Counted from the stretch's first letter, positions 16,988 through 25,710 are shown. The stretch is DNA of 64,000 nt from Sulfobacillus thermotolerans (GCA_002951815.1 CP019454.1:1488001-1552000); one strand, 5' to 3'. A program made the numbers and translations. Notes: generated from the letters alone by a model not told the origin.

Positions 16988-17553
16988 CGAACCAACCTGT
17001 GAGCATGGGTTCTGCGCCGCGCAAAGGGCGGCCGGATTCGAGTCGTCGGATGGGGCGCTTTGGAATGTTCATGTTCATTGCCAGTCAATTGGTGCCCATT
17101 ATCGTGTTAATCGATGTACGCTACCTCTTTGTGGGAAGCTACGTCTCCTCCTCCGCAGACCAACCGGTTGCCCTTTTAGTGGCGGTTCTCATGGCCGTAA
17201 GTGGGATTATGGCGTGGACCGTTCGGGGATCGGCGATTCGCGGGGTGGACCAAGTCGCCCGGGTGAAATGGATGGTGCTGTTGGGGGCTGGGGCGTTACT
17301 GGGCGTGCTGTACCAATGGTCTGTGCGGTATCTGTCGCCTGGTACACGTTATGGTGAGGTGTTCTTCACCATGACGGGATTTGCCGTGTTTTATCTCGTT
17401 GTGGGCCTTATCGCATTGCTTTCATATATCTCGCGGGTGCGGTTTGTGGCGTCCGCCGATGATGGGTATTGGCATATGGAGGCTGTGTCATTATTGTGGG
17501 CAGGAATTTCAGTGATTTGGCTTGTGGTATACATTGTACTCTATCTGTTGTAA
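16984..17553 (+). CDS. Cytochrome c oxidase subunit III
   Basis: A 189-residue protein with five hydrophobic helices, the short bacterial form of subunit III. The family signature near the C-terminus is YWHMEAVSLLWAG (compare YWHFVDVVWL in standard enzymes), followed by the last helix. It starts at ATG 16984, overlapping the stop of subunit I by four bases (ATGA), with AAGGAGGG upstream. It should stabilise the catalytic core. Confidence 0.85.
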   Translation: MTNQPVSMGSAPRKGRPDSSRRMGRFGMFMFIASQLVPIIVLIDVRYLFVGSYVSSSADQPVALLVAVLMAVSGIMAWTVRGSAIRGVDQVARVKWMVLLGAGALLGVLYQWSVRYLSPGTRYGEVFFTMTGFAVFYLVVGLIALLSYISRVRFVASADDGYWHMEAVSLLWAGISVIWLVVYIVLYLL

Positions 17554-17577
17554 CGAAAGAGAAGGGAGGACGAAGTC

Positions 17578-17769
17578 ATGGGTAACAACTTTTGGCCCCA
17601 CTTGCCCTTGCGGATTCCCTACAGCATTGGGATGGCCCACTGGTGGGATCCGATGTGGTGGATCTTTCAAATTGTGGTGATGACGGTATTATTGATTACC
17701 TTGCGCAAGGTCGCGATGGACATCGATCGGGAACGCGCAGAAAAACGTTCGTCTAACGCCAACCGTTAG
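17578..17769 (+). CDS. Small oxidase-operon membrane protein (subunit IV-like)
   Basis: A 63-residue, single-helix membrane protein (hydrophobic residues about 27-44) with a Trp/His-rich N-terminus (WPHLPLRIPYS, MAHWWDPMWW) and a charged basic tail. GGGAGG precedes the ATG. As the last gene before the operon terminator it is probably a small accessory or assembly subunit of the oxidase. The sequence does not match a family I can name. Confidence 0.7.
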   Translation: MGNNFWPHLPLRIPYSIGMAHWWDPMWWIFQIVVMTVLLITLRKVAMDIDRERAEKRSSNANR

Positions 17770-17780
17770 CTTTGAGTGAC

Positions 17781-17813
17781 AAGAACAGTGGCATTCGCTG
17801 TGCCACTGTTCTT
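17781..17813. terminator. Terminator hairpin of the oxidase operon
   Basis: Perfect 13-bp inverted repeat (AAGAACAGTGGCA, 17781-17793, with TGCCACTGTTCTT, 17801-17813). The T run is weak, but the place (11 bases after the last oxidase gene and before an independent ribosome site) fits termination or attenuation. Confidence 0.7.
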
Positions 17814-17850
17814 AAATTACCAACACGATACCGAAATGGGAGGCGAGACG

Positions 17851-19206
17851 GTGGACGAAGAACGGAAGATGCCAAAACAGCGCTGGGACGCACACCGTGT
17901 CACAAGCGCCCTCCACGAACGGCAGGCCAAAGGGTTGTCGATGGCATCAGAGCGGGTGCGTATTGAAGACAGCGCCTTATGGGCAGCCGCTCGCCGCTAT
18001 TATAAAAGTTGGGCGAAAGCGCTTGAGGCTAGTGACATTGCGGAGGAATTAGGCCACAAAGGGCCTAAGGAGGAGCGGTGGTCTCGTGAACGCATCATCG
18101 CTGAAATCCAATCCTATGCCGAACGTGGGGAACCGCTCTATGCTCATCACATGCGATCTCAAAACAACAAACTGGTTTCTGCCGCGACCTATTATTTTGG
18201 ATCGTGGAGCCGGGCCCTCGAGGCAGCCGGATTCAACGCCGAGGCCGTCCGGGCGTCCATACCGTGGTCGGCGGAACGTGTTCAGACCTTGCTTCAGGAT
18301 GCGTATGCGTCGGGCGCCGACCTCCGTGATAGTTCGGCGAGGTTTTGGAACCGTGCGCTTTACCGTGCCGCGTGTGACCATTTTGGATCATGGAGTCGTG
18401 CTGTGGAACTGGCAACGGGATCTCAAGCGGTGCGGGCAGAGCGGTGGACGAAAGAACGGGTGTTGGCGTTGCTTCGCAACTATTTGAGTCATGGGTTTAC
18501 AGTGAAAGAAACGTTAGCGTATCATCCACGTTTGTCGCAAGCGATTGCTGATACCTTTGGCGATTGGGAAAATGTTGCTAGGGAATTTGGTCCCACGCCC
18601 GACTGGGACCATAATCAGGTGAGCGTGAGGTTGCGCCGATTCCGTGAAGCTAGAGGGTGGTCGCAGGCGGATTTAGCCGAGGCTATTCGCTGGCCGTTGT
18701 TTCTAGTAGAATCTTATGAGAGCGGACTGGTTCCCGTGCCGTGGGCGGCGGTATGGGCGTGGGCAAAGGCAACCTCGCACCGCAGTGAAGCCATTCGGTG
18801 GGCTAAACGTGGCTTAGGATTGTCTTTTCGTCGGCGGTTATCGGCATCCAAGGCTGTCAAGAAGGATGTAACTACCGCCAGTAACTCGCCGTGTTTTGTT
18901 GTAGGCCAAAACGGCCATATTCAATTTTGGAGCGAGTCGCTTAGTCAATTAACTGGGTTATCGCGAGAACGTGTCGAGGGTCAATTATGTGCCGACATTG
19001 TGCGAACGTCGCGCATAGACGGCACACCGTATTGTGGAAGTCCTTGCCCCGTGCGTAAAGAGGGGCTGGGGACGTCCGCTCCGGTGCTGGTCATGTCCGG
19101 GCCAGAGACTAAGGCGCCTGTGCGGTTCCATATGGCTATCGATGGACATTCTGGCGCGATTACGCATTGGGTGGAACCCACGCGCTATCAAGATATTAGG
19201 GGATAG
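17851..19206 (+). CDS. Transcription regulator: four homing-endonuclease-associated repeats, XRE helix-turn-helix, PAS
   Basis: A 451-residue protein with an unusual layout. Four degenerate repeats of about 53 residues (about 11-63, 76-128, 138-190, 198-247) each run from a W(S/T)xER element to FGSWSRALE-like ends, the pattern of homing-endonuclease-associated (HNH_repeat) modules, which bind DNA. An XRE-type helix-turn-helix follows (257-305, RLRRFREARGWSQADLA), then a PAS domain (346-445) with C380, C395 and C399. No nuclease domain is visible. The start is GTG 17851 after GGGAGG; the frame further up runs through the terminator. Next to the oxidase operon and two PAS-LuxR genes with the same cysteine spacing, it probably senses redox state or a bound cofactor. 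Confidence 0.75.
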   Translation: MDEERKMPKQRWDAHRVTSALHERQAKGLSMASERVRIEDSALWAAARRYYKSWAKALEASDIAEELGHKGPKEERWSRERIIAEIQSYAERGEPLYAHHMRSQNNKLVSAATYYFGSWSRALEAAGFNAEAVRASIPWSAERVQTLLQDAYASGADLRDSSARFWNRALYRAACDHFGSWSRAVELATGSQAVRAERWTKERVLALLRNYLSHGFTVKETLAYHPRLSQAIADTFGDWENVAREFGPTPDWDHNQVSVRLRRFREARGWSQADLAEAIRWPLFLVESYESGLVPVPWAAVWAWAKATSHRSEAIRWAKRGLGLSFRRRLSASKAVKKDVTTASNSPCFVVGQNGHIQFWSESLSQLTGLSRERVEGQLCADIVRTSRIDGTPYCGSPCPVRKEGLGTSAPVLVMSGPETKAPVRFHMAIDGHSGAITHWVEPTRYQDIRG

Positions 19207-19221
19207 GTGGGAGGACGTCAT

Positions 19222-19746
19222 ATGTGGAGCAATGTTCCGACGTTTCTCGTCGGGAGTGATTGGCGCATTATGGATATGGATCCTCAAGTGGCCGAATGGA
19301 TTGGCAAGCCCGCGCATGCCACGATTGGGCAATTTTGCTATGAAGCTATTGATGCACAAAACTTGGACGGCTCGCCTTTTTGTCGTCCAGAGTGTCCTTT
19401 ATTGACGGCATTTAAGGAACGCAGAGCCGTTGATGCTGTGGTACGTCTGGGGCCTCAATCGCGAAAGGATTTGCGGGTAGGGGTACACTATGCCATTTTC
19501 GATGATCCGCTCCGGATCTTGCATAGCGTTGTGCCGCTAGAATCAGAGGGCTCATTTCACAGTGTTTTGACTCGCCGTCAATATGATATTATTGAGAAAC
19601 TTGCGCGTGGATTGTCCCATGGGGAGATCGCACAACAATGCCATGTGGCACCTAGTACAATTGAAACGCATTTGAAGCGAATGCGGTCGATGTTGAGTTG
19701 CCACTCGGATCGTGAATTAATTGCGTGGTATCGGGAACATCATTAG
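19222..19746 (+). CDS. PAS-LuxR family transcription regulator
   Basis: A 174-residue regulator with an N-terminal PAS-like sensor (residues 1-100) and a C-terminal LuxR/GerE helix-turn-helix (about 118-165, LTRRQYDIIEKLARGLSHGEIA, APSTIETHLKRM). No receiver domain is present, so it likely responds directly to a ligand or redox signal. Cysteines C39, C54 and C58 form C-x14-C-x3-C, the same spacing as in both neighbouring regulators. Start ATG 19222 follows GGGAGG; it lies 15 bases after the repeat-XRE-PAS gene, so the two are probably co-transcribed. Confidence 0.8.
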   Translation: MWSNVPTFLVGSDWRIMDMDPQVAEWIGKPAHATIGQFCYEAIDAQNLDGSPFCRPECPLLTAFKERRAVDAVVRLGPQSRKDLRVGVHYAIFDDPLRILHSVVPLESEGSFHSVLTRRQYDIIEKLARGLSHGEIAQQCHVAPSTIETHLKRMRSMLSCHSDRELIAWYREHH

Positions 19747-19755
19747 GTGTGAAGG

Positions 19756-20295
19756 TTATTCGTTGCGAGCTGTTGGAGAAGAGGATGCACTGGCTGCTAT
19801 TTGGGCGAGTGCTTCTTGTTCGGTGCGGACACCAAGAATTTCCCGCACACGTTTGATGTGCGTATTCACCGTGCTGAGCTGGATATGAAGTTCCTTGGCG
19901 ATGGCAGCCCGTGAATATCCTTGGGAACGCAGGGCAAAAATGGCCTGTTGACGAGGAGTTAGGTGCCATGTCGGAGAGACGACCTGGTCGGAGAGTGTGA
20001 GCCAGTGTACAATAACCGGCGGAGTATCCAACATGGTGACACGCAATTCCGCAATTCGGTGACCCGTGTACCGAGTAGGAACTAAGATGTTCGACGGGAC
20101 GGTGCCCGTTGTCAGCAAGGTACAAGAGGCCTGGCAAAACACACTGCCATCGAGATTGGCGCCTCGTATCACGTCATAGCAACGTCGACCCAAGACGGCT
20201 TCTTCCGAGAGGCCCGTCATTTGACTGATCGCAGGGTTCCAATGCTCAATGGCTAAATCGTTATTAACAATAAAGCAGGCTCCATTGCTCCACAT
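19756..20295 (-). CDS. PAS-LuxR family transcription regulator (convergent paralogue)
   Basis: A 179-residue paralogue of the convergent regulator: both begin MWSN and both carry C39, C54 and C58 at identical positions inside the PAS domain. The LuxR helix-turn-helix is near residues 118-165 (LTPRQQAIFALRSQGYSRAAIA, STVNTHIKRVRE). I prefer ATG 20295 (GTGAGGTG upstream) over GTG 20307 because it aligns with the paralogue. The C-terminus is rich in Ala and Ser. The two genes end only nine bases apart. Confidence 0.8.
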   Translation of the reverse strand: MWSNGACFIVNNDLAIEHWNPAISQMTGLSEEAVLGRRCYDVIRGANLDGSVFCQASCTLLTTGTVPSNILVPTRYTGHRIAELRVTMLDTPPVIVHWLTLSDQVVSPTWHLTPRQQAIFALRSQGYSRAAIAKELHIQLSTVNTHIKRVREILGVRTEQEALAQIAASASSSPTARNE

Positions 20296-20634
20296 GTTTG
20301 CGTGCACCTCACAGGGTAAGACTCTTTTGCATTATCTCGTAGACGAGGCTTGATGACCAACGAAATAACTAAAAATTGGTTATAAAAGTTGTGGCTGAAA
20401 TCATTACACGGAAGTATAGTCGGATTCAACTAGTATGAAATTATTATATCACAAGGGCTTTCTCTCTGTCTAATCTACTGAGAAGGGGTAAAGCCTGGGA
20501 GAGAATGGCGATGCGATATAACTCCATAACCTGATGGCCGGAAGTCATTCGAGGGGGTTTAAAGGCGAAAGCGGCACGGATATCGGTCATGTTTTGCGGG
20601 CTTGGCCTTATAATCCAGACAACAAGCTCGGCAA
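20296..20634. other. Intergenic region upstream of the minus-strand PAS-LuxR gene
   Basis: No credible gene. The AT-rich part 20370-20455 (including ATTATTATATC) is the likely minus-strand promoter area for the regulator, though I cannot assign boxes. A 10-base word ACTAGTATGA (20429-20438) recurs at 20945-20954. Confidence 0.35.
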
Positions 20635-20664
20635 CAAAAAACACCGCGCGAGCTTCGCGCGGTG
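20635..20664 (-). terminator. Rho-independent terminator of the zinc-ribbon gene
   Basis: Perfect 10-bp stem CACCGCGCGA/TCGCGCGGTG (20642-20664) with a 3-base loop. On the minus strand it is followed by TTTTTTG, so it terminates the gene at 20699-20914. Confidence 0.85.
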
Positions 20665-20698
20665 AGCAAAGGATGGTCATGGGAGTCGCATAGTCGTG

Positions 20699-20914
20699 TC
20701 AAGGGCTCAACCATTCCCGCACCACCTGTTGCAATAACGAATCGGTCGCGGATTTGGTTCCTAGTTGATCCCACAATTGCAATTGGCATTCGCGTTGCAC
20801 TTGCAGCCGGCAAGGGAGGCACCAATAGACCGTAGGGCGTGATTCTTGTCCGGCTTTGGTCCATTCCGGCTCATTAATCCATTGGCCACAGTTGGCACAA
20901 CGACGACGCGTCAT
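20699..20914 (-). CDS. Small zinc-ribbon protein, unknown function
   Basis: A 71-residue protein with two CxxC pairs (CANCG near residues 6-10 and CLPC near 32-35), enough for one structural zinc site, followed by a Gln-rich helix (LQVQRECQLQLWDQ). AAGGAGGG precedes the ATG and a strong terminator follows, so it is a genuine single-gene unit. Function is unknown; nucleic-acid or protein binding is typical of such ribbons. Confidence 0.65.
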   Translation of the reverse strand: MTRRRCANCGQWINEPEWTKAGQESRPTVYWCLPCRLQVQRECQLQLWDQLGTKSATDSLLQQVVREWLSP

Positions 20915-21022
20915 GGTTAATCCCTCCTTATCTCGTGATTACTTACTAGTATGAGAGGGGGATAATTGCGCATCAACGATTCCGCTAATGGCAGAAAAAT
21001 CATAATTCCCAGGCTATTATTT

Positions 21023-22270
21023 TTATCGGTCATTCAGTATGGTTCCTGATCCGATGGAACGAATGGGCGCGCGGCCGACATCGAGTTGGCTTAAGACCGG
21101 AAGAGGCGTAAGGGGAAGCGCGCGTGATAGCGCTAATCCGGCGGCTCCAATAGCGACCATGTCTGGGTCGGCGGCAAATATCTCCACGTTTTTGTTGACG
21201 CCAATGGCCCGTTTGCGCAGAACGGAGGTGATTTCGGGTAGAATCCATCGCGACGCGCGGGCAATGGTGCCGCCGACGATAATGTAGCGAGGATTTAAGG
21301 CGTTGAGGATATTGGCAATGCCGATGCCCAAGTAGTGGCCCACTTGTCTGAAGGCCTCCTGAAAGCGTGGATCGTCGGGGGCGTTAATCAGGGCAGAATC
21401 CATAAAAGAGGGCGCAAACGGGTCTCCATCAGGAACGCCCTCTTCTTTTAAATAGCGCGCTAAAGCGCGTTCGGACGCGTATAACTCCCAGCACCCGTAG
21501 CTGCCGCACGCGCAAAGCAAGCCCATCGCGTCGATCGTAGTGTGTCCCCATTCACCAGCAATACCATGGTGCCCGCGAACCAATTGCCCCCCTAAAATGA
21601 GACCGGCGCCAACACCGATTCCCGCATTGATAAAGACGAGGCTCTCCACAGGGCGACGCAAAAACTCTGCCCAGGCTCCGCAATTGGCATCGTTGTCGAT
21701 CGCTACGGGCAGCTGCACACGGCTGGCCAGGGCGTTCGTAAAATTCCAATTTTGTACATCAACATTGGGCAAATAATGAACGTGGCCGGTTTGATAGTTC
21801 ACCATGCCGGGTAAGGCGATCCCCACCCCAAACACCCCGTGGGCGCTTGGGGGACATTGAGCGGTAATGTCGCGGACATGCTCCGTAATCACCTGCAGCA
21901 TGACTTCGCGAAACGCCCCGTGGCTCGCTGGACGCAATGACGAAAAGCGCCGATCCAATACGTGGCCGCGCGCGTCCGTCAGTACGGTTTTAACCGATGA
22001 AATTTGGACATCGACGCCAATGCTGAACCCCGTGCGGGCATTGAATTGAAGAATGATGGGCCTGCGTCCACCCGAGGAATTGCCTTGCCCGATTTCCGAA
22101 ATATATTGTTCGAATAATAATTCATCAACTAACGACGAAACCGTGGCGCGATTAAGGCCGGTCAGTTTGGCAATGTCGGCGCGTGAGACATTTTCGTGGG
22201 AATAAATCCACTGCAATACCGTGTACTTATTAAGTTGTCGCATGGTTTGCGCATCGATATTTGTTCGCAC
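21023..22270 (-). CDS. ROK family transcriptional repressor (XylR/NagC type)
   Basis: A 415-residue sugar-responsive repressor. An N-terminal winged helix-turn-helix (residues 8-60, SRADIAKLTGLNRATVSSLVDEL) is followed by a ROK kinase-like sugar-binding domain with DNDANCGAWAE near 190 and the zinc motif GEWGHTTID...CACGSYGCWE near 235-260. It is divergent from a sugar ABC transporter operon and most likely represses it until sugar is bound. The start is GTG 22270 with GGAG about ten bases before. Operator candidates lie in the AT-rich 22300-22345. Confidence 0.88.
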   Translation of the reverse strand: MRTNIDAQTMRQLNKYTVLQWIYSHENVSRADIAKLTGLNRATVSSLVDELLFEQYISEIGQGNSSGGRRPIILQFNARTGFSIGVDVQISSVKTVLTDARGHVLDRRFSSLRPASHGAFREVMLQVITEHVRDITAQCPPSAHGVFGVGIALPGMVNYQTGHVHYLPNVDVQNWNFTNALASRVQLPVAIDNDANCGAWAEFLRRPVESLVFINAGIGVGAGLILGGQLVRGHHGIAGEWGHTTIDAMGLLCACGSYGCWELYASERALARYLKEEGVPDGDPFAPSFMDSALINAPDDPRFQEAFRQVGHYLGIGIANILNALNPRYIIVGGTIARASRWILPEITSVLRKRAIGVNKNVEIFAADPDMVAIGAAGLALSRALPLTPLPVLSQLDVGRAPIRSIGSGTILNDR

Positions 22271-22395
22271 GGACGTCGCTCCATGAAAAAAGTTTTATAG
22301 TTAATATACCATATCAATTAAGTTATCGAAAACAACGTTCGAACTTTGGTGATTTTGGCCTATTTGCAGAGAAATTAACGAATTTAAATTGGATA

Positions 22396-22424
22396 TTGTC
22401 TTCGCTTTGTTTATTTGTTACATT
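22396..22424 (+). promoter_or_regulatory. Candidate promoter of the sugar ABC operon
   Basis: TTGTCT (22396-22401), a 17-base spacer and TACATT (22419-22424), 73 bases before the lipoprotein gene. A second possible -10 (CATTAT) overlaps. The region between this and the repressor gene is AT-rich and probably holds ROK operators. Confidence 0.4.
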
Positions 22425-22496
22425 ATATCCGCACTAAATGTTGTCTCGGTTGCTAGAACTGTGGAAATTGCCAATAAGTTTGAGGAGGATGCATTA

Positions 22497-23789
22497 ATGG
22501 GAACACGTCGTATAGGGATAGGTTTTGCGGCTTTACTTGCGGCCAGTACGGTCGGGTTAGCAGGTTGTGGTTCACAAAGCGCGCAGGCGCCAGCGACCGT
22601 CAACAATTCCCCAAAACAGCTTCAAATTTTTAGCTGGTGGACAGGTGTGGCCAGTAGTAAGGCGTTGGCGGCCCTTAACGCTCAGTTCAACAAAGAATAT
22701 CCCCAGATCAAAGTGATTAACGAAGCGGTGGCAGGAGGAGCTGGATCGAACGCCAAGGCCGTGCTTGCGAGCCGCATGGAGGCCAACAATCCTCCGGGTA
22801 CATTTCAAGTCCATGCCGGACATGGATCGTTATATTCTTGGGTTCAAGCGGGCGATATGGCCCCATTAAATTCCTTGTACAAGCAAGAAGGTTGGTATCA
22901 TGATTATCCCGCATCATTGTTGAACTTACTGACCTTCAATGGCAAAATCTATGCGGTGCCGGTCGATATGCAACGAGGCAACGTACTATGGTACAATCCT
23001 GCCATTTTTCAAAAATATAACTTAACCCCGCCGACAACATTTACGCAATTCTTTAACGATGCCCAGGTTCTCGAGGCACATCATATTACGCCGTTGGCGT
23101 TAGCGAATCATGGGGACTGGGAAGCCACGCTTTTGTGGAGTGATGTTTTATTAGGCACAGTGGGACCTCAGGAATATGATGCGTTATTAAGCGGGAAAGC
23201 CTCGTGGAGTAGTCCTGGGGTAACCACGGCGACCCAAACCTTTGTGAAGATGCTGCAGTATACCAACAGTGACTACACCGCATTGCATTGGCAGCAGGCC
23301 GATCAATTAGTTGCTCAGGGATCAGCCGCGATGAATGTCATGGGGGATTGGGCGCAAGGCTACTTTACGACGGACTTACATCTAACGCCTGGCAAAGGAT
23401 TTGGCTGGGCACCTACACCAGGAACTGCTGGCACATTTGCCGTGGTGTCTGACGTCTTCGGACTGCCATCGCATTTAAAGAACAAGACAGCGACGTTAGA
23501 TTACCTCAAAGTTTTGGGATCCAAGACCGGGCAAGATATCTTCAACCCCTTAAAAGGGACCTTTTCGCCGCGACTTGATGCGAATCCGGCAGACTATGAC
23601 GCCTATTCGCGTGCTGCGATGCAATCGTACAAGAAGGACAAACTGGTATTAGTCATCGGTCAGGGGGCTGTCAATCCTGGCTTTACGACTGCGGTCAACA
23701 ATGCGATGGATATCCTCCTGAGTAATCACAATGTTTCGCAGTTCGTGACCGCGTTGGAAAACGCTGCCCAGTCCAATCCATTATCATAA
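22497..23789 (+). CDS. Sugar ABC transporter, solute-binding lipoprotein
   Basis: A 430-residue extracellular solute-binding protein of family 1. A lipoprotein signal with lipobox LAGC ends near residue 24. The mature part begins with a typical ISWWTG-like strand (LQIFSWWTGVASSKAL) and contains a late MNVMGDWAQGYF segment common in sugar binders. The start is ATG 22497 after GAGGAGG; the open frame further upstream is promoter sequence. It is the first gene of the transporter operon controlled by the divergent ROK repressor. Exact sugar is unknown; the GH76-like gene downstream suggests oligosaccharide or mannoside. Confidence 0.9.
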   Translation: MGTRRIGIGFAALLAASTVGLAGCGSQSAQAPATVNNSPKQLQIFSWWTGVASSKALAALNAQFNKEYPQIKVINEAVAGGAGSNAKAVLASRMEANNPPGTFQVHAGHGSLYSWVQAGDMAPLNSLYKQEGWYHDYPASLLNLLTFNGKIYAVPVDMQRGNVLWYNPAIFQKYNLTPPTTFTQFFNDAQVLEAHHITPLALANHGDWEATLLWSDVLLGTVGPQEYDALLSGKASWSSPGVTTATQTFVKMLQYTNSDYTALHWQQADQLVAQGSAAMNVMGDWAQGYFTTDLHLTPGKGFGWAPTPGTAGTFAVVSDVFGLPSHLKNKTATLDYLKVLGSKTGQDIFNPLKGTFSPRLDANPADYDAYSRAAMQSYKKDKLVLVIGQGAVNPGFTTAVNNAMDILLSNHNVSQFVTALENAAQSNPLS

Positions 23790-23797
23790 GGCGCTTG

Positions 23798-23823
23798 GGT
23801 CGTCCGTGCGTGCACGGACGACC
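23798..23823 (+). other. Intercistronic hairpin between binding protein and permease
   Basis: Perfect 12-bp inverted repeat GGTCGTCCGTGC/GCACGGACGACC with almost no loop, nine bases after the lipoprotein stop and without a T run. Such hairpins usually lower downstream expression or protect the upstream message, giving more binding protein than permease. Confidence 0.6.
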
Positions 23824-23851
23824 GGTATTGCTTGTGGCAGGAGGGTTCAGG

Positions 23852-24847
23852 TTGATTAAACATGCTATAAAAGACACTCCGAGCTCCATTCCGACATTGC
23901 CTCAACCGCGTCGGCGTTGGTCCTGGGATAAAGCGTCGGCGATTTTAGTGTTGGCACCGTCGTTGGTCGCCTTAGGTATTTTTGTCTATGGTTTCATTTT
24001 TTGGAATGGCTATATTTCTTTAACGAACTGGAACAGTTACATTCCGAATTTTTCTTATGCGGGTCTGGCAAACTATCTCGCGGTATTTCGGACCTTTCGA
24101 TTTCAGTCCGACATTCGCAATATCATTGTCTTCACAACCTTGTTTATTTTGGGCTGTCTCAGCCTCGGACTTTTTCTCGCGGTGCTGATTGACCAGAAGA
24201 TTCGCTTCGAAAGCCTTTTTCGCAGCATCTTTATTTTTCCTATGGCGATTTCATTTGTGGCCACAGGGGTAATCTGGGCGTGGGTATTAAATCCGCAGCC
24301 TAACGCTGGGGTCAATCTGATCTTGCGCGCCTTGGGCGATAAACATCCTCCGACATGGTTTCTCAGCCCTCTCATTATTCCGTCGCTGGGTTGGGGCCAA
24401 ATTAAAGTCGGCATTCCCTTAGCCTTAGTGGCCGTCGCCATCGCCGCAGTGTGGCAAATGTCGGGATTCGCTATGGCCATTTATTTGGCGGGCTTGCGGG
24501 CAGTACCTGAAGAAATCAAGGAAGCAGCCCGCATTGATGGAGCGGGTTCGTGGCGTTTGTTCTGGTCCGTCATTTATCCGCAGTTGGCCAGTTCAACGGT
24601 CACCGCTGTCATCATTCTGACGGCGGCGTCGTTGAAAGTGTTTGGGCTGGTCTATGCCATGACAGGACCGGGTCAAGATTTTAGTACGGATATGCCGACC
24701 TTAAACATGTTTGATACGACGTTCCAAGGGAGTCAGTTTGCCCAAGGCGCAGCCATTGCCACTATCTTGTTTTTACTGATGGCGGCCTTTAGTGTCCCCT
24801 ATCTAATCTCGGTGTTGCGGCGCGAAAATCGAGAGGAGGAGATGTGA
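23852..24847 (+). CDS. Sugar ABC transporter permease (MalF/UgpA type)
   Basis: A 331-residue inner-membrane permease with six predicted helices. The EAA loop that contacts the ATPase is EEIKEAARIDGAGSWRLFW near residues 210-228. I start at TTG 23852, eight bases after AGGAGG; the longer frame begins inside the hairpin. The stop overlaps the next gene (TGATG). No transporter ATPase gene lies in the operon, so a shared MsmX-type ATPase elsewhere in the genome is likely. Confidence 0.88.
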   Translation: MIKHAIKDTPSSIPTLPQPRRRWSWDKASAILVLAPSLVALGIFVYGFIFWNGYISLTNWNSYIPNFSYAGLANYLAVFRTFRFQSDIRNIIVFTTLFILGCLSLGLFLAVLIDQKIRFESLFRSIFIFPMAISFVATGVIWAWVLNPQPNAGVNLILRALGDKHPPTWFLSPLIIPSLGWGQIKVGIPLALVAVAIAAVWQMSGFAMAIYLAGLRAVPEEIKEAARIDGAGSWRLFWSVIYPQLASSTVTAVIILTAASLKVFGLVYAMTGPGQDFSTDMPTLNMFDTTFQGSQFAQGAAIATILFLLMAAFSVPYLISVLRRENREEEM

Positions 24848-25668
24848 TGGCACTAAGACGTCTGAATCGGTCTATCCTTTATCTCGTGCTTACCGTGTTT
24901 GCCATTCTCTATCTCATGCCGGTCTATCTCGTTGTGACGACTAGCTTAAAAGCGGGTGCAGCTCTGCATTTGTCGCAGATGTGGGATTTACCGACGCACT
25001 GGAGTACATCAAGTTTAGTTTCTGCATGGCAAAAATTAGGCCCAAACTTCCTTAATAGTGTCTATCTTGCTGTGCCCGCGACCGTGATTTCGTCGCTCAT
25101 TGGAGCGGTGAACGGATATTCTTTGGCGAAGTGGAAGTTTCGCGGCGCCAATGTGGTGTTTTTCATTATTCTTATGGGGATGTTCATTCCCTATCAGGCC
25201 GTGCTCATTCCGGTATTGCGGGTTTTAGATGCGATGGGATTATACGGCACGATTCCCGGTCTTATTCTGGTGAACGTGGTCTATGGAATTCCCATTACGA
25301 CTCTTATTTTTCGAAACTTCTATGCAGCGATTCCGGCCGAAATGATTGAAGCCGCCCAAATTGACGGCGCCGGATATTGGGGTATATTCCGCCGTATTAT
25401 CCTGCCATTATCCGCTGCAGGGTTTGTAGTGGCCGGTATTTGGCAATTTACGCAAATCTGGAACAACTTCTTATTTGCGGTCGCGATCACCGTACCTCCG
25501 CACCAACCGGTGACGGTTGCGGTGGTGAATATTGCCGGAAGCCAAACCATTCAGTGGAATGTCCAGATGGCTAGTGCGCTGATGGCATCCATTCCGACCT
25601 TGGTCGTGTATATCTTTTTGGGCAAGTATTTTGTTCGGGGTCTTTTAGCCGGGTCCGTGAAGGGTTAG
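24847..25668 (+). CDS. Sugar ABC transporter permease (MalG type)
   Basis: A 273-residue permease with six helices and EAA loop AEMIEAAQIDGAGYWGIFRR near residues 163-182, the partner of the preceding permease. It starts at ATG 24847, overlapping the previous stop by one base, with GGAGGAG before it; GTG 24844 is an alternative. A strong terminator follows. Confidence 0.88.
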   Translation: MALRRLNRSILYLVLTVFAILYLMPVYLVVTTSLKAGAALHLSQMWDLPTHWSTSSLVSAWQKLGPNFLNSVYLAVPATVISSLIGAVNGYSLAKWKFRGANVVFFIILMGMFIPYQAVLIPVLRVLDAMGLYGTIPGLILVNVVYGIPITTLIFRNFYAAIPAEMIEAAQIDGAGYWGIFRRIILPLSAAGFVVAGIWQFTQIWNNFLFAVAITVPPHQPVTVAVVNIAGSQTIQWNVQMASALMASIPTLVVYIFLGKYFVRGLLAGSVKG

Positions 25669-25710
25669 ATGCTGCGATACAGTGCATGACGATAGGCGAG
25701 TTATGGGGTT

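Noticed and set aside
20429-20954. Repeated 10-mer ACTAGTATGA (20429-20438 and 20945-20954)
   Set aside because: Too short to exclude chance; neither copy is a palindrome or in a clear promoter position.
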